Shown here: positions 35,201 through 45,400 of the stretch, piece after piece
Layout: each line of letters opens with the position of its first letter
Numbering within the stretch: position 1 is the first letter of the stretch
Assembly (NCBI RefSeq): GCF_049243985.1
Contig: NC_135386.1
Span: 5,292,501 to 5,356,500, forward strand
DNA length: 64,000 nt
Direction of reading: 5' to 3'
Source: Paroedura picta
Lineage: Eukaryota > Chordata > Lepidosauria > Squamata > Gekkonidae
Notes under the pieces: generated by a model
The model's input: only the letters and a program-made list of their open reading frames with translations
Database searches by the model: none
What the model was told of the DNA's origin: nothing
Translations under genes and position numbers: made by a program

Positions 35201-35432
35201 CTGTCAGAATCCCCTCCAGCTTAAAAAGGCTGAGGACATCTGCGATAGATCTCTTACGGCTCTACCGTCCTTTTCTAGGGTGGATACGGTGCTCCTTGTT
35301 GCCAGGGAGCTCTCTCAAGTGTCCAAGGCCAGCATGGTGGAGCCCCTCTATATGCCCACCAACCTTCTGTTTCTGTTCTGCCGCTACGTGGACAAAGACA
35401 CAGTGAATCGTCTGGATGTCAAGATGGACTAG
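22872..35432 (+). CDS. PATL2: PATL2, PAT1 homolog 2, oocyte RNA-binding translational repressor
   Basis: There are eighteen coding exons: 22872-22904, 24697-24784, 25719-26158, 27152-27220, 27908-27988, 28255-28341, 28799-28885, 29582-29709, 30296-30376, 30617-30758, 30864-30981, 31226-31323, 32196-32240, 32452-32600, 33060-33219, 34022-34162, 34812-34909 and 35279-35432. All introns are GT-AG and the sum is 2199 nt, giving 732 aa with the frame closed. The hallmark is the segment [17 protein letters not shown] and DDYYYQEYY, followed by LVTPYI and [11 protein letters not shown], which matches human PATL2. The acidic region contains NDLGDPAV as in human. The C-terminal helical PAT1 domain spans roughly residues 490-732. 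The human protein is 543 aa and starts inside exon 3 here, so this copy keeps an extra N-terminus. The start in exon 1 (MAEGGG) is the only ATG-bearing exon that fits the phase, but it is less certain than the rest. PATL2 represses maternal mRNAs in oocytes; human mutations cause oocyte maturation arrest. Confidence 0.94.
23395..23640 (+). repeat. Tandem array of 43-46-bp units in PATL2 intron 1
   Basis: Five units of the type GGGCTTAAAGGTGCTA and TTTTATTAGAATAAAACTT follow each other. They are built from one piece of the adjacent GTTGGTCTGAAG-type repeat. Confidence 0.8.
23655..24240 (-). repeat. Array of about six diverged LINE/SINE tail units in PATL2 intron 1
   Basis: Units near 23661, 23790, 23857, 24038, 24112 and 24173 share CATTTATTAGCAGC and GAGCTCAA(G)G plus GCTTACAGTATAAAT-like blocks. 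Read on the minus strand they resemble LINE or SINE 3' tails. Confidence 0.6.
25205..25335 (+). mobile_element. LINE 3' tail in PATL2 intron 2
   Basis: GTGTAAACCGCCCAGAGCCG followed by GGGCGGTATAAAAATATAAA is a typical LINE 3' end. Confidence 0.65.
26875..27005 (-). mobile_element. LINE 3' tail in PATL2 intron 3, minus strand
   Basis: The complement of the tail AACCTGCTGCAAGCC is visible, followed by an A-rich stretch with ACCATAATAAAACC. Confidence 0.55.
27486..27850 (+). repeat. Three tandem units of about 120-127 bp in PATL2 intron 4
   Basis: Each unit contains CTTGGCCTCTC-like sequence, GGCCCTCCAGA, GGATGCTGGACTAGATGGAC and a CCAGCAG end. Unit starts are near 27486, 27607 and 27734. Confidence 0.8.
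28425..28626 (-). mobile_element. Older tRNA-derived SINE copy in PATL2 intron 6
   Basis: On the plus strand it contains GGCCCAAGGTCACCCAGC and ATTCGAACCCGGGTC, the latter being the complement of an intact box B. Confidence 0.6.
29060..29365 (+). mobile_element. SINE-related region in PATL2 intron 7
   Basis: A short tRNA-like head (GGCGCAGAGTGGTAAGGCAG) and, further on, the second-family tail (GACTTGGATGGACC, GTCTGATTC) are recognisable with divergent sequence between. Confidence 0.45.
30000..30098 (+). mobile_element. CR1 LINE 3' fragment in PATL2 intron 8
   Basis: GGGGGTTGGACTAGATGGC and the following CCCTGCCACCCC mark a diverged CR1 terminus. Confidence 0.7.
31045..31195 (-). mobile_element. 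5S-rRNA-derived SINE fragment in PATL2 intron 11
   Basis: TTTCCCATTCAAGTTCTAAC is the complement of the 5S box C region, at the right end of an antisense, divergent copy. Confidence 0.45.
31486..31771 (-). mobile_element. tRNA-derived SINE (Sauria-SINE-like) in PATL2 intron 12
   Basis: It has the same structure and orientation as the copy at 115-399, with about nine differences over some 265 bp. This implies a young subfamily. Confidence 0.8.
31845..32105 (+). mobile_element. CR1 LINE 3' end in PATL2 intron 12
   Basis: This 260-bp piece runs from the AGAAGTTCCTGACAGTCAG region to GGGTTGGACTAGATGACCC and a terminal ATTATTCTACGA. It lies immediately after the SINE at 31486-31771. Confidence 0.85.
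32832..32937. mobile_element. hAT-like palindromic MITE in PATL2 intron 14
   Basis: Arms TGGCTCTCCAGATGTCCG and CATGGACATCTAGAGAGCCA are both present. The ends are worn. Confidence 0.65.
33830..33940. mobile_element. hAT-like palindromic MITE in PATL2 intron 15
   Basis: The 111-bp element starts CAGGGGTAGTCAACC and ends GGTTGACTACCCCTG. The flanks are ATCTAACG and ATCTAATG, an 8-bp target duplication with one change. Confidence 0.85.
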
Positions 35433-35703
35433 AGTATTGGGTATGGCCAGAAGAGGAGGGTGAGGGGGGGGGGTATGGAAAGGGTGCGCATCTATACCTT
35501 GCAAAGGCAATGTTGCTGTGTAAGACATGTACAGCAAATGCAAGTGGCACAGAGAGGGAAGAACTGGCACATGCAACTTCAGTCCTGGGTGTACATTTTA
35601 ATAGAATTTGGCCTCCTGCTTGGGGTTACAGCCAACATCATTTGTAGGACTTCTTCAACAATGGTTTAGGCCAACTGGATTTTGGTATCTTTAACGACAC
35701 TGA

Positions 35704-35752
35704 TCATAGAATCATAGAGTTGGACGGGAGCTCCAGGGTCATCTAGTCTAGG
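35704..35752 (-). mobile_element. CR1 LINE 3' fragment with adjoining MITE
   Basis: ATCATAGAATCATAGAGTTGG and GGTCATCTAGTC are CR1. The CR1 sequence stops where a hAT-like MITE begins, consistent with insertion into it. Confidence 0.75.
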
Positions 35753-35805
35753 GGTAGTCAATCTGTGGTCCTCCAGATGTCCATGGACTACAATTCCCAT
35801 GAATT
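35751..35805. mobile_element. hAT-like MITE, one arm
   Basis: The left arm GGGGTAGTCAATCTGTGG to ACTACAATTCCCATGA is present. The right arm is missing. Confidence 0.65.
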
Positions 35806-35882
35806 GGTCAGGGATCAGTGACTGGTGGTCCACTAGACCACTGTGGAGACAGAAGGAGCCTGAGAGCGTGGGAAGTGCCAGC

Positions 35883-35887
<5 letters not shown>

Positions 35888-35914
<27 letters not shown>
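35888..35914 (+). repeat. (CT)n microsatellite
   Basis: About 13 CT units lie in the PATL2-SNX1 spacer. Confidence 0.9.
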
Positions 35915-35919
<5 letters not shown>

Positions 35920-36237
35920 GCCCCTTCAGCAGTTCTTCTGGCCAGGGATCACAGGAGAGATGTGGTCAGAGCTGTAACAAGAGCTGTCTCTCTCTCTAGC
36001 ATGATGGTTCTAGGTTAAGCTTGCTTAAACTCAGAAATGGAGCTGTGTATTTGTTTCTCCTGCCAAGTGCCTGTTTCTAGCTACCTTTCTTTGTCCTCTC
36101 TGCTGGGATGGTCTAAAGCCAGGGGCCCCTAATGTGGTTAGGAACCAAAAGGTTAGGTGTCCACAAAATATCAGTATACAAATTAGCATTTATCGTGCAC
36201 ACCTTGTAGAGTTAAAAACTTTGACCGAACCTGTAGA

Positions 36238-36308
36238 CCAGGAGTGGCCAAACAGTGGCTGTCCAGATGTCCATGGACACCTGGAGAGCCAGTTTAGCCA
36301 CGCCTGCC
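36238..36308. mobile_element. Short hAT-like MITE derivative
   Basis: AGGAGTGGCCAAACAGTGG and its partner CTGGAGAGCCAGTTTAGCC lie close together, with the centre lost. Confidence 0.55.
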
Positions 36309-36850
36309 ATAGGCCAATCTTTGAAACCGCAAAATATGACTAGCATTAAAGGACTCCGATCTCTATTTCTACTTTACTGTGCCTGACAAAGGGGCTTTGA
36401 CTCTCGGCAGCTTATGCTCTGAAATACTTTTTGATCTCTAAGATGCGAATGGGCTCAAATCTAACCTGTTTTGTTTTTCTGTTGCAGATGATCCCGATGG
36501 TTATCAAAAACGCCTGGGATGCTTGGAGTATCTTCCCTGCAACTGCTTGGGCTGCATACCGGTAGTGACCTCCGCCTTTACCATGAGAGCTGAAATACAA
36601 GTGGCCACTTATCCAATAGGATGCATAATTTAACTTCACAACCTTTTCTCCCTGGGGTTTAATTTCTTTCCCCCCTTAAGTGTGGTTTGTCGATAGACGA
36701 CTCCGGCAGCAGGCCACGCAGAACAGTTAACTCACAGAGCCGGAGCTGGCAGACAAACGGCTTAACCTGTACAGTGTAAATTAGGAATGCCGGGTGTGGG
36801 AAGGGAGGGCAAATTATTTTGTGTTTGGGGCTTTGTATACAGCACCATAC

Positions 36851-36856
36851 AATAAA
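36851..36856 (+). terminator. Possible PATL2 poly(A) signal
   Basis: There is an AATAAA 1.4 kb past the PATL2 stop. The intervening sequence is mostly repeats, so an earlier noncanonical signal could be the real one. Confidence 0.25.
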
Positions 36857-36997
36857 AGCAAATACCAGAAACTATTTTGTAATCTGTTTCACTATATATT
36901 TCTGGTAAGGCCTAGGAGGAGGAGTGTGTCTCATGGCTTAAGTGCTACTCAGCACTTAACACACACTCAGGGCGGCTGTCCTGCCCCTGAGTACCTC

Positions 36998-37146
36998 CTC
37001 TTCCAACTGGTTTGGCACAGTCTGTCTGTCTGTGTGTAATGGACTAGTGGTCTCTGTTAAGGAAACTAAAGACAAGTTTCTACAAATCCTGCTGGTAGGA
37101 AAAGGGAAGAGCCCGGCAGCCCCTCTGTCGCCACACTTGTCTCCTG
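36998..37146 (+). pseudogene. Duplicated, decayed copy of a PATL2 exon with its upstream intron edge
   Basis: The stretch TTTCTACAAATCCTGCTGGT, then GGAAAAGGGAAGAG, matches PATL2 exon 15 (33060 onward). The similarity extends about 50-60 bp upstream into the intron (AATGGACTAGTGGTCTC against the parent ATGGACTAGTTGTCTCC), so it is a DNA-level duplication rather than a retrocopy. It stops before the exon end and has no role in a frame. Confidence 0.8.
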
Positions 37147-38604
37147 GTAGCCGGAGTCCAATGCTGTGAGCTCAATAGCAGCCTGGCAGAGCTTTGGCTT
37201 GGCCAACATAGACCCAGCCATGAAGGCTCTTGCTGTCACGCACTTCTTGCCCTCTGACCTTCTTTAAGGTGGTTTGAAAGGATTGTGGCTCTAGGGGGTG
37301 TGCATCCCGCATCCCTTTTGAGCAAGTCTTCCATTGTTGTGCCAAACCCGTCTGACTAGATCTAGCAGTAGGAAGACTGAGAAGCAATGCTGACTTTGTG
37401 CTCCAACTTGGGAGTCAAGCAGAGACTGGGCTGGCTACAGACCCACTCCTAATTCCAGTGTTCTGTTTTTGAGAGCACAGCTGACGCTCAGCATCTGGAG
37501 GAGCCAGCTATAGCTACCATCTTCTGCTCCGGCCAGACTGACTTGCATGTGGCTCCTTCAGAGTCTTGACAGTCTTGTGGCTATAAGTGAAAGCAAAGCT
37601 TCACTGCAGTCAGGGAGGAGGCATGACTCATCCGGGGAGCCATGCTTTGCATGCGGAACATCCTGAGTAAACAGTCTCCCAAGTTATAGCTGTTGAGAAA
37701 GACCTTTTTTCTGCTTGCCTGTCATGCTCTGCTTTTTGCTTTTCCACCCTTTTTGCCTCTGTATAGTTCCCTTTAGGGTGACTGCAGGGGGGTAGATGTA
37801 GATTTAGATTTGTAGGTAACATGCTGAACTATGGCTTGTTTGGAAATGGCAGAGTGTCTGTCGATGGGGTTAGATTGCAGCCCTAAACACACGCGGCGGA
37901 ACTGACCACCTTGTCACAGCCGTATCAGGGTGACCCTGTTGTTAGCTAAATTAGGGTTCTTTTACCCAGCCCCGATGAATCACACTGAGCAAAAAACCTT
38001 TTAATATTTTGACTGCATAAAAAATATAGATACGGAGTTCCCAAAACTGTGTGGAGAATAGTAGGATTACATCATATCAAATACCTTTCCCTTGGAGGTT
38101 GGGCTTGCAGGATGAGCCAAGAGCCTGGGGTCTCTTACCTCCCCATTTCATCTCCCCGGAACACCCTACAGCCCTTCCAGGAACTGTTGTCAAGTTCAGA
38201 AAGCTTGGCCAGTTTGGCTCTCTAGTACGGTACGCTGCCAGACAGGATTCTTCCATCAGTAATCCCTGTCTAAATAAATATTATGTTCAAGCACAAAGCT
38301 GTGTCCTGGAGTCATTGTTTATGAGGGCTAAATTGCTTCTGCTCAAAAAAAAAATTGGCAACAATCTTAACACTACAAGTTATATCTTAAAAAAACACCT
38401 AGCAATAAAAGAGAGGCAAGCTTGTTGAGAGGTGAGTTACAAGAAGGAAAAAGAACTCTACTAGTCATACAGACAGACATGGGTTGAAACTTTCTTTACC
38501 GCCCACCTTTTAAGGAAAGTGCATCTCTTAAGATCAGCAGTAGTTGACTCTGAATACCTGTGCTTAGTGGCAGCAGGGAGTGAAAGCTTGGCCTCTAGGC
38601 CATG

Positions 38605-38865
38605 AGAGCCAGTTTGGTATAGTGGTTTAAGAGCAGTGGCCTCTTAATTTGGAGACCAGAGTTTGATTCCCCACTCCTCCACATGCAGCCACCTTGGGCT
38701 AGTCTCAGTTCCCTTAGAGCTGTTCTCCCAGAGCAGTTCCCTCAGAGCTCTCTCAGCCCCACCTCTCTCATAGGGTATCTGTTGTGGGAAGAGGAAGAGA
38801 AAGGACGCTCTGGGACTCCTTTGGGTGGTAAAAAGCGGGATACAAAACATCAGCTGCTCTTGTCT
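38605..38865 (+). mobile_element. tRNA-derived SINE (Sauria-SINE-like), full length
   Basis: It has a head with TAGTGGTTTAAGAGC and GTTTGATTCC, a middle containing CAGAGCTCTCTCAGCCCC and a tail with AAAAAGCGGGATACA. It lies directly upstream of the SNX1 CpG island. Confidence 0.75.
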
Positions 38866-38929
38866 GTCAGTCCTCCAGGCCACCTGGTATGAAAGAGAAT
38901 GTTGGGCTAGAGGGGCCGCGAGGCGCCTT

Positions 38930-39400
38930 CTTAGGCCGGCTTCTAGATTCCCGCTTGGGAGGGGAGAAAGCCACGCGCTCGCTCTCTTCGTCAGCCAATC
39001 GCTTGTCTCCGCCTGCTCCCTGATTTGCATACCAAGCCCCGCCCAGTCCTGAAGTTTTCCCTCAGGCGTGAGGCGGAGTCTGAAGCCACGCCCCTCGCCT
39101 GGCGTTCCGCGCGCAGCCCCGCCTCTCTCCCCTTGTGCGGCGGGCGACGAGGCGCCCTAAAAGCCAGCGGGCGCCGTTTCCGGCGGGGGCTGTGTGGGCG
39201 CCGGAAGTGGTCGTCCTCGGCAACCGAGCGGCCGTGGCTATGGCGTCGGGCGGCTCCCCGACAGACCGGCTCCCCCCGCCCTTCCCCGGCGCTGAGGTGG
39301 TCGGCGCCCCCTCGGCGGAGAGCGACTCGGACGGGGAGGACATTTTCACTGGCAGCGCTGTGAGTGACAGGGGGCGGGGCTGCGCGGGAGGGGGCTCGCC
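38930..39400 (+). promoter_or_regulatory. CpG island promoter of SNX1 with ETS site
   Basis: The region is CG-dense and spans SNX1 exon 1. CCGGAAGTG at 39201-39209, an ETS/GABP consensus, lies about 35 bp upstream of the ATG. No TATA box is apparent. Confidence 0.65.
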
Positions 39401-42400
39401 GTGTCTCTGTGTGCTCCCTCGGGTCGGCGGCGACTCCGACCCGAGCATGCATATTCTGGAGCATGCATATTCCGGAATAAGCCCCTTTGGAAGTTATTGA
39501 GAACTTGCTCTTCCTTCCAGCTTGTTCGGAAGGAGAGTTGGTTTTATACACCGCTTTGCACTACCCGAAGGAGTCTCACCGCGGCTTACAATCCTTTCCC
39601 TTCTTCTGCCCACCAATTGTCCGTCTCCCTCCCTCCCTCCCCAAAATATCTTGTAGAAGCGTTAAAGCTTAGGTTAAAAAGTTACTCTCTCCTTCTTTGT
39701 TTGCAGGCTGGTGTGGATGAGTGATGAGAGGGTTTTGTTTTTCTTGTTTAAAAAGCAATGTAATAGTTTGTTTTGGCCGCAGCAGCAGCGGTTGCCAAGT
39801 TTCTTGCCGCCGTGACCCGTCAGTCCAAATGCACTGGGTGTGATGACCTGCTTTAGAAGAACAGAACTATGAAAGCCTGGCACTTTACAGACTTAGGAAC
39901 TTAAGTTTTTGTAGGAGACGCACAAGTTGAGGAATGCTGGGCTACAGCAAAGCCTTCCAGATTTTGTGTGGGTGTGTCACTTCTTAAAGGTGCCGCTGGA
40001 CTCTGCCCTATACATCTGTTAGTCTTCAAAAACTCTGAAGTCTTGTGGCCCCTTTAGTAAAGAAGTGACACACCCACGAAAAATCTGGAAGGATAACTAT
40101 GTTCAGCTGCTTCAAACAACCCAGAAATCCACCTGAAAACTTTTGGAGGTATAAGCCAGCGTACACTTCATGCATCTTTCAGCGTGGGCTCTGAATCATA
40201 ACTTCTTATGTTCTGTAAGTTTGTTAGTCTTGAAGGTGTCACAAGTTGTTTATTAAATGTTGACTGCACTCTCGTGTTGTATCTTAAAAACTAGCATGGA
40301 AGTTGAGCATTTCTTATGATTTCCCTGCTGGTATTTAACCACTTACACAGAGCATTCTTCTACTCTGTAGAAAAGGGCTTGAACCTCTTGCTCTTGTGAA
40401 CAGAAGTGGATGTGAGTTAACTTCTACATTTATCCTGCCCTTCTGCTCACAATGGATCCTGTGTCCCTTTAGTTTATGGGATTCTGTTTTCAACTTTTAT
40501 GCTCTGTAAGACTCTCACATAATCTTCAAAACCCCTAGTAAACTTTTGGCCAGTATGGAGAAAGGAGGGTGATTCTGTTCCTACCACTGCTGCTCTTTCT
40601 TAGCAATGTCTTGTTTCAGACATAACTTGAAACAATTCCTTAATTTAACCACGACCAGAATTTTGCTCACAGATGATCTTTCAGACCTGGTCGCTCTCTG
40701 CAAATACTAGCTTTATCACCATTGCTCTTCCTTTTCCAGGGATTCGTTTGGTATCCTGGGGCGTTTTCTAACACCAGGGACCCCACCAGTGTATCCACAT
40801 TCATGTATTTTGTGAAACCATAGTTAAGAATAACCATGGTTAATAAATTTTGCAGTGTGGTCTCAGATTCAGACTTAACATGACCTAGCTCATTTGTAGT
40901 AGTGTGACTCTGATTTTGATTCACGCCACTAACTTGAAATCAGCTTAGTTAAACCATAGTTTTGCATGATGTCAGAACTGAGCTTATGTCTCTATCACCG
41001 CCAGTCCATAGGATAGATTCAGGTGGGTCGCCGTGTTGATCTGAAGCAGCAAAACAACGTTTTTGAGGCCAGTGGTAACTTGAAGACTGACCAAATTTTA
41101 TTCTGGGTGTAAGCTGTTGTGTTCATGCACGCTTCGGCAGATAGGTTGGCAGTGTTGTCCAGACTCGGATGGGGCAGCTCATCAGTTGAGAATACAATAC
41201 AGCTTTTTTCCCTCTCTAGAGCAAAATGTCCTTTTGGGTGGGAAATGTGTCACAATTGGAAGAGCCCCTTTGTTGAAGCTGGCTTCAGAAGAGACTGCGG
41301 AAGTAAAACAACCCTGATGCTTGGGAGTAGGAAGTTGCATAATTATTGCAGAGATTGCACCAACCCTTCTCAGCCTCTCTCATAATGCTGGTAGGAGATG
41401 GGCAGCATAATGCACAGTGCTGGCATATGAAACAGTATCCACAATAGGTCTCTCTTGTTTTTCTCATTTTCCTTCTATTTGGGACAGAATAACCCCTCTC
41501 CTTGACAGAGTTATCTTTTACCCTGCGTGTCGGCTTAAATAGAAGGGTTTTGTTCTTTAACTGCAGCTTCACAGAGCTGGGTTCATGGCGCTTGCAAAAA
41601 CTTACAGGGACGTCTGTTGAATAGAGTTTTGTTCTCCTAGGCCTTCGTGGCTCAGCTTCTCTTAACAGGCAACTGGAGCCTTCAGTGCCTCTGTCTGATT
41701 TTAGCCAAGCTTCGCTCTTGTGAAAAGGCAGCTTAGATGGCTGTCTGTCCATGGTGCTTCCAAGGTCCGTGACTCTGCTCCCGCTCTCCTTTGAAAATGC
41801 CAGCTCAGCCATGCAGACAATGTCAGCGCTGTCTCCGGGTGCCGGAGCATTGTGTCTTCAGAAAGCTGTCGGGGAAACAAGCGGGGCCTTTATAAGTCAA
41901 ACACGAAAATTAAACTACAAGTACAACGATACAGACTAGATATCAGGCAATAAAAAATTCACAGTCAGAGTAGTTCAGCAGTGGAATAGGCTGCCTAATG
42001 AGGTGTCTTCAAGCAAAGGTTGGATCCACACTTTTCTTGGGTGCTTTAGGATGCTCTGGGCTGATCCTGCGTAGAGCAGGGGGTTGGACTAGATGGCCTG
42101 TTTGGCCCCTTCCAACTCTGTGATTCTGTGAAATGGTCAAAGATTGTACAGAATATGGTTGGGAAATATAGCTGTGGACATGTCCACCTGGAGTCCCTCC
42201 CCTTCCCACCCCTCCAGGTGCATCATTGGCCATTTTGGGAGGGGGTGGGCGGGTTGACATCATATATGGTTATATCACTCTGAAAAATCCCAGGGTTTCA
42301 TGAAAGCCTGCTGCAGGATATCTTTGAAGCCATTTCATTGGCTTTTACAGGCTTGGATTTTAACGCTGTGACTTATGCGATGTGCTCTTGTTTGAACTTC

Positions 42401-45400
42401 TAGAATAAGCCAATGTCTCCTACGAAGGAGCCCGTTGTGTCGGTAAGAAACAGCTCCACAACTAATGGTGTCCACGAAGACCAAGATGATCAGGATTTAT
42501 TTGCAGGTATGTTTTTTTCTGTTCGCGATTGTCAAGAGGTGAAGGAAGACAGTGCGGCTACGAATTCTTTGGTTGCCCAAGAGGAAAAGGTGCTGTGTAT
42601 TTATTTCACAGGCCACATAATTAAGACATGGGGCATGTTACAGAATGAGCCCACAAGGCCTTAAAAACAAGAGTACTTACAATGCAGAACTGTATTGCAG
42701 GAGTAGAAAACAATAGGACAGCATAATGCTTGGAGCAAACCATTCAAGGATCCACCAGACTTTTCAGGCACTAAAGTTAAAATCCTGTTCTCTTTCTAGG
42801 CCTTGGGCTAGTCACAGTCCTGTTAGAGCTGTTCTCACAGAGCAGTTATGTCAGAGTCTGTCTCTCAGCCCCGCCTTCCTCACAGGATGTCAGTTGTGGG
42901 GAGAGGAAGAAAAGGCGATTTTAGACTGCTTTGAGACCCTTGGATAATAAAAAGCAAGGTATAAAAACCAACTCTTCTCTTGTAGATGCCACCGTGGAGC
43001 TGTCTCTGGATAGCACACAGAACAACCAGAAGAAGGAGACAACTCCTGTGTTCAGTCCTACCCCTTCTCTAGAGAGAATGGCCAATTCGTCTTCCGTGCA
43101 CCAGCCCCAAACCTATGAGGAGGTAATTGCTTCTGCGTTGCATGAGGAATTCTTTGCCCTACCCTCTGGGGGGGGGGTTCCCCTTCCACGCTCTGCAAGC
43201 TGCCTTGCCTTGCTCAATTTTTCTGCCTGTGGCTGTGTCCCATCCAGCTCAAAAACTATATTTCTTCTTTGTCTAGCTGGAAGAAGAAGAGCAGGAAGAC
43301 CAGTTTGAGCTCACAGTGGGAGTCAGTGATCCAGAGAAAATCGGTGAGTCTTGGAGGAGGAGGAGTGAGTGATGAGTGGGCATAATGAGGAAGGGGAAAG
43401 TTGGGTGGATGTCTGTCTACTGCCAGGCTTGCTTTGGCCTAGAAGTCAGAAGTCTTGTTTTTGTTGATGGAACTCAACAAGGGCAGCACAGAAGAACAAG
43501 GGAACTAATTTGGCTCCACAGTCTCATATCTGCTGAGTGCTGTAGGTCTCCATTAAATGGTTGGTGTTGTGGTTAAGAGCAGTAGCCAAACGCGTCTCCA
43601 TTCAGATTTTAATTTGATTGTACCTCAGTTGAATCTCGTCCATTATAATTACAGAAAGAAGGAGGCAAGATAATTTTTTTGTTTACCATCTCTCTTCCCC
43701 CACCCCACGCAGTGCCCGCACTTGAAAATGCTCCAAGCTTAAGTGGTATTTGTTGTGTGAGTTTGCATTATTGGCAGCAGCTTATTTCAATTAAACTGGA
43801 TTCTTGGCTGCTTAGAAGCAATTTTATAATTTGGGGGAAAAAATCCGGTACTGTTGGGATGTAAACATCAATGTAATAAACCATCAGCCATAGTATCAAA
43901 AGGTCTGTTGCCAGAACGTTTTATTTTTCAATTCAGAGAATGCCACAGATCTCTCTACAGATGGTCTTCAGGCGTCAATTTATCTATAGCTGGAGCTCAT
44001 GCCATCAGTCCCAAGAATAAGGCCTTAATTGAGACTTACCAACTCAAAGAAAAGTCAGAAGGCTAAAAAGCTTCGAAGATTCTGTGTAAACATGATTGAA
44101 AATCAGTCTGAAACTGCTGGCAACTTGCAGTTTATATCAAAAGTGAGTCACGGCACTTAGCACTGGACAAATCGAAGAATAAAAGGTTCTGGCAACAGAC
44201 CTTTGGTTATTATAATGTATCACATCGATGTTTACACGCCAAGGGTATGGGATGTGTTCATCTCTCTACATTGTAGTGTGCTGTGCTTTCCTATCTGACT
44301 GTATTACTTAGCAGGCAGTTTTAGCATGTCAGAGGTTCATAGCACTGGTGCGAACTGCAGCGTGGTTTAAACCGGGCACCAGTTCCATGCAGTCTGGCTG
44401 GAGTCGCTCTTGTTCACGGCATCTTCCCGAATCGAGGCCTGTGGTGGCCGCTTAGAAGTCAGTAGCTGAACCACTGGACACGTGTTAAAGCTGTCCTCTG
44501 AAACACCGCTTAGTGGTGCAGAGAGAGCTGTGCTGCACACTTACACCCAGTTGCAAGCCGAAGGGAGCAGAGATGCAGGTCAGGAGAGCAGTAATTCTTC
44601 GTAGCACTAAGCAGGAAGTTGGATGCCTGGGAAACGAGTCGAATCGCGGACATTTGATTCCTTTAAGACGTCCTTTTGTTGTCGTCCTCCGATCAATAGC
44701 AGCTGCAGCAGGACTCCTTGCTTCGGAGAATTCCTTGTTGCTGAAAAGGAGGTTAGACAGAACTTGAGTCCAGTAGCACCTTTAAAGCCAACATGGTTTT
44801 ATTCTAGGGGTGAGCTCCCTCCGGCAATGAAATAGGAATCGTCACATTGCAGGACAGAGTAAATTAGCGGGGAATTGGGAAGCGGCATCACGTAGATATC
44901 CCACAGATACGCAGCACAATACCTTGCGAAAATCACAAGAGTGGTTGGTTTTCAAGAATGTTGTGGAGCAACAGGTGCACCCCTGGGGAATATTACGCCA
45001 CTTGTGTGGGGCTTCTCCCTCCCTCTCTCCAGAGGTGCCAGCTGTGTACAGTTTGGCCTTCTCACTGCCGGCTTCTCAGCTGCCCTCGGGACCATAACAA
45101 CCACTCAATTGTTCAGCCTCGGACGGATGGGGGGAGCTCTCCCGGATCCTAGCAGCACAACAAGCCGCTAATTATCCTCCTCTTGCGTCCGTAGGAAGGG
45201 CAGAGCGCTCTTCATAGGAGCTGCTGTTGTATACGCTTCAGCACTTAGCATCCCGGAGCGTGTGGGGGTTGGCATCTCTAGAAGGAAGTCTCCTGGACCG
45301 GCCGCCAACCGCCCCTCCCCCTTTCCCTACGCTGGGTGTGGCTTGCTAGTTGGGGCGACCTCTTGAGCCCTTCCTTGCCTTTTAAGAGCCTCTAGCAAAG

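Larger units (their letters stand above)
35433..39239. other. PATL2 to SNX1 spacer
   Basis: The stretch holds a CR1 fragment, two hAT-like MITE copies, a CT microsatellite, a duplicate of a PATL2 exon at about 36998-37146, an unexplained stretch at 37147-38600 and a full tRNA-derived SINE at 38605-38865. No gene is recognised. Confidence 0.6.

Noticed and set aside
22872-35432. PATL1 rather than PATL2
   Set aside because: The core around [10 protein letters not shown] and the C-terminal half fit PATL2, and the gene sits next to B2M as PATL2 does in human.
38991-39551. Minus-strand open frame of 186 codons over the SNX1 promoter
   Set aside because: It is a GC-rich artefact antisense to SNX1 exon 1, with a composition-driven Arg/Pro/Ala-rich translation.
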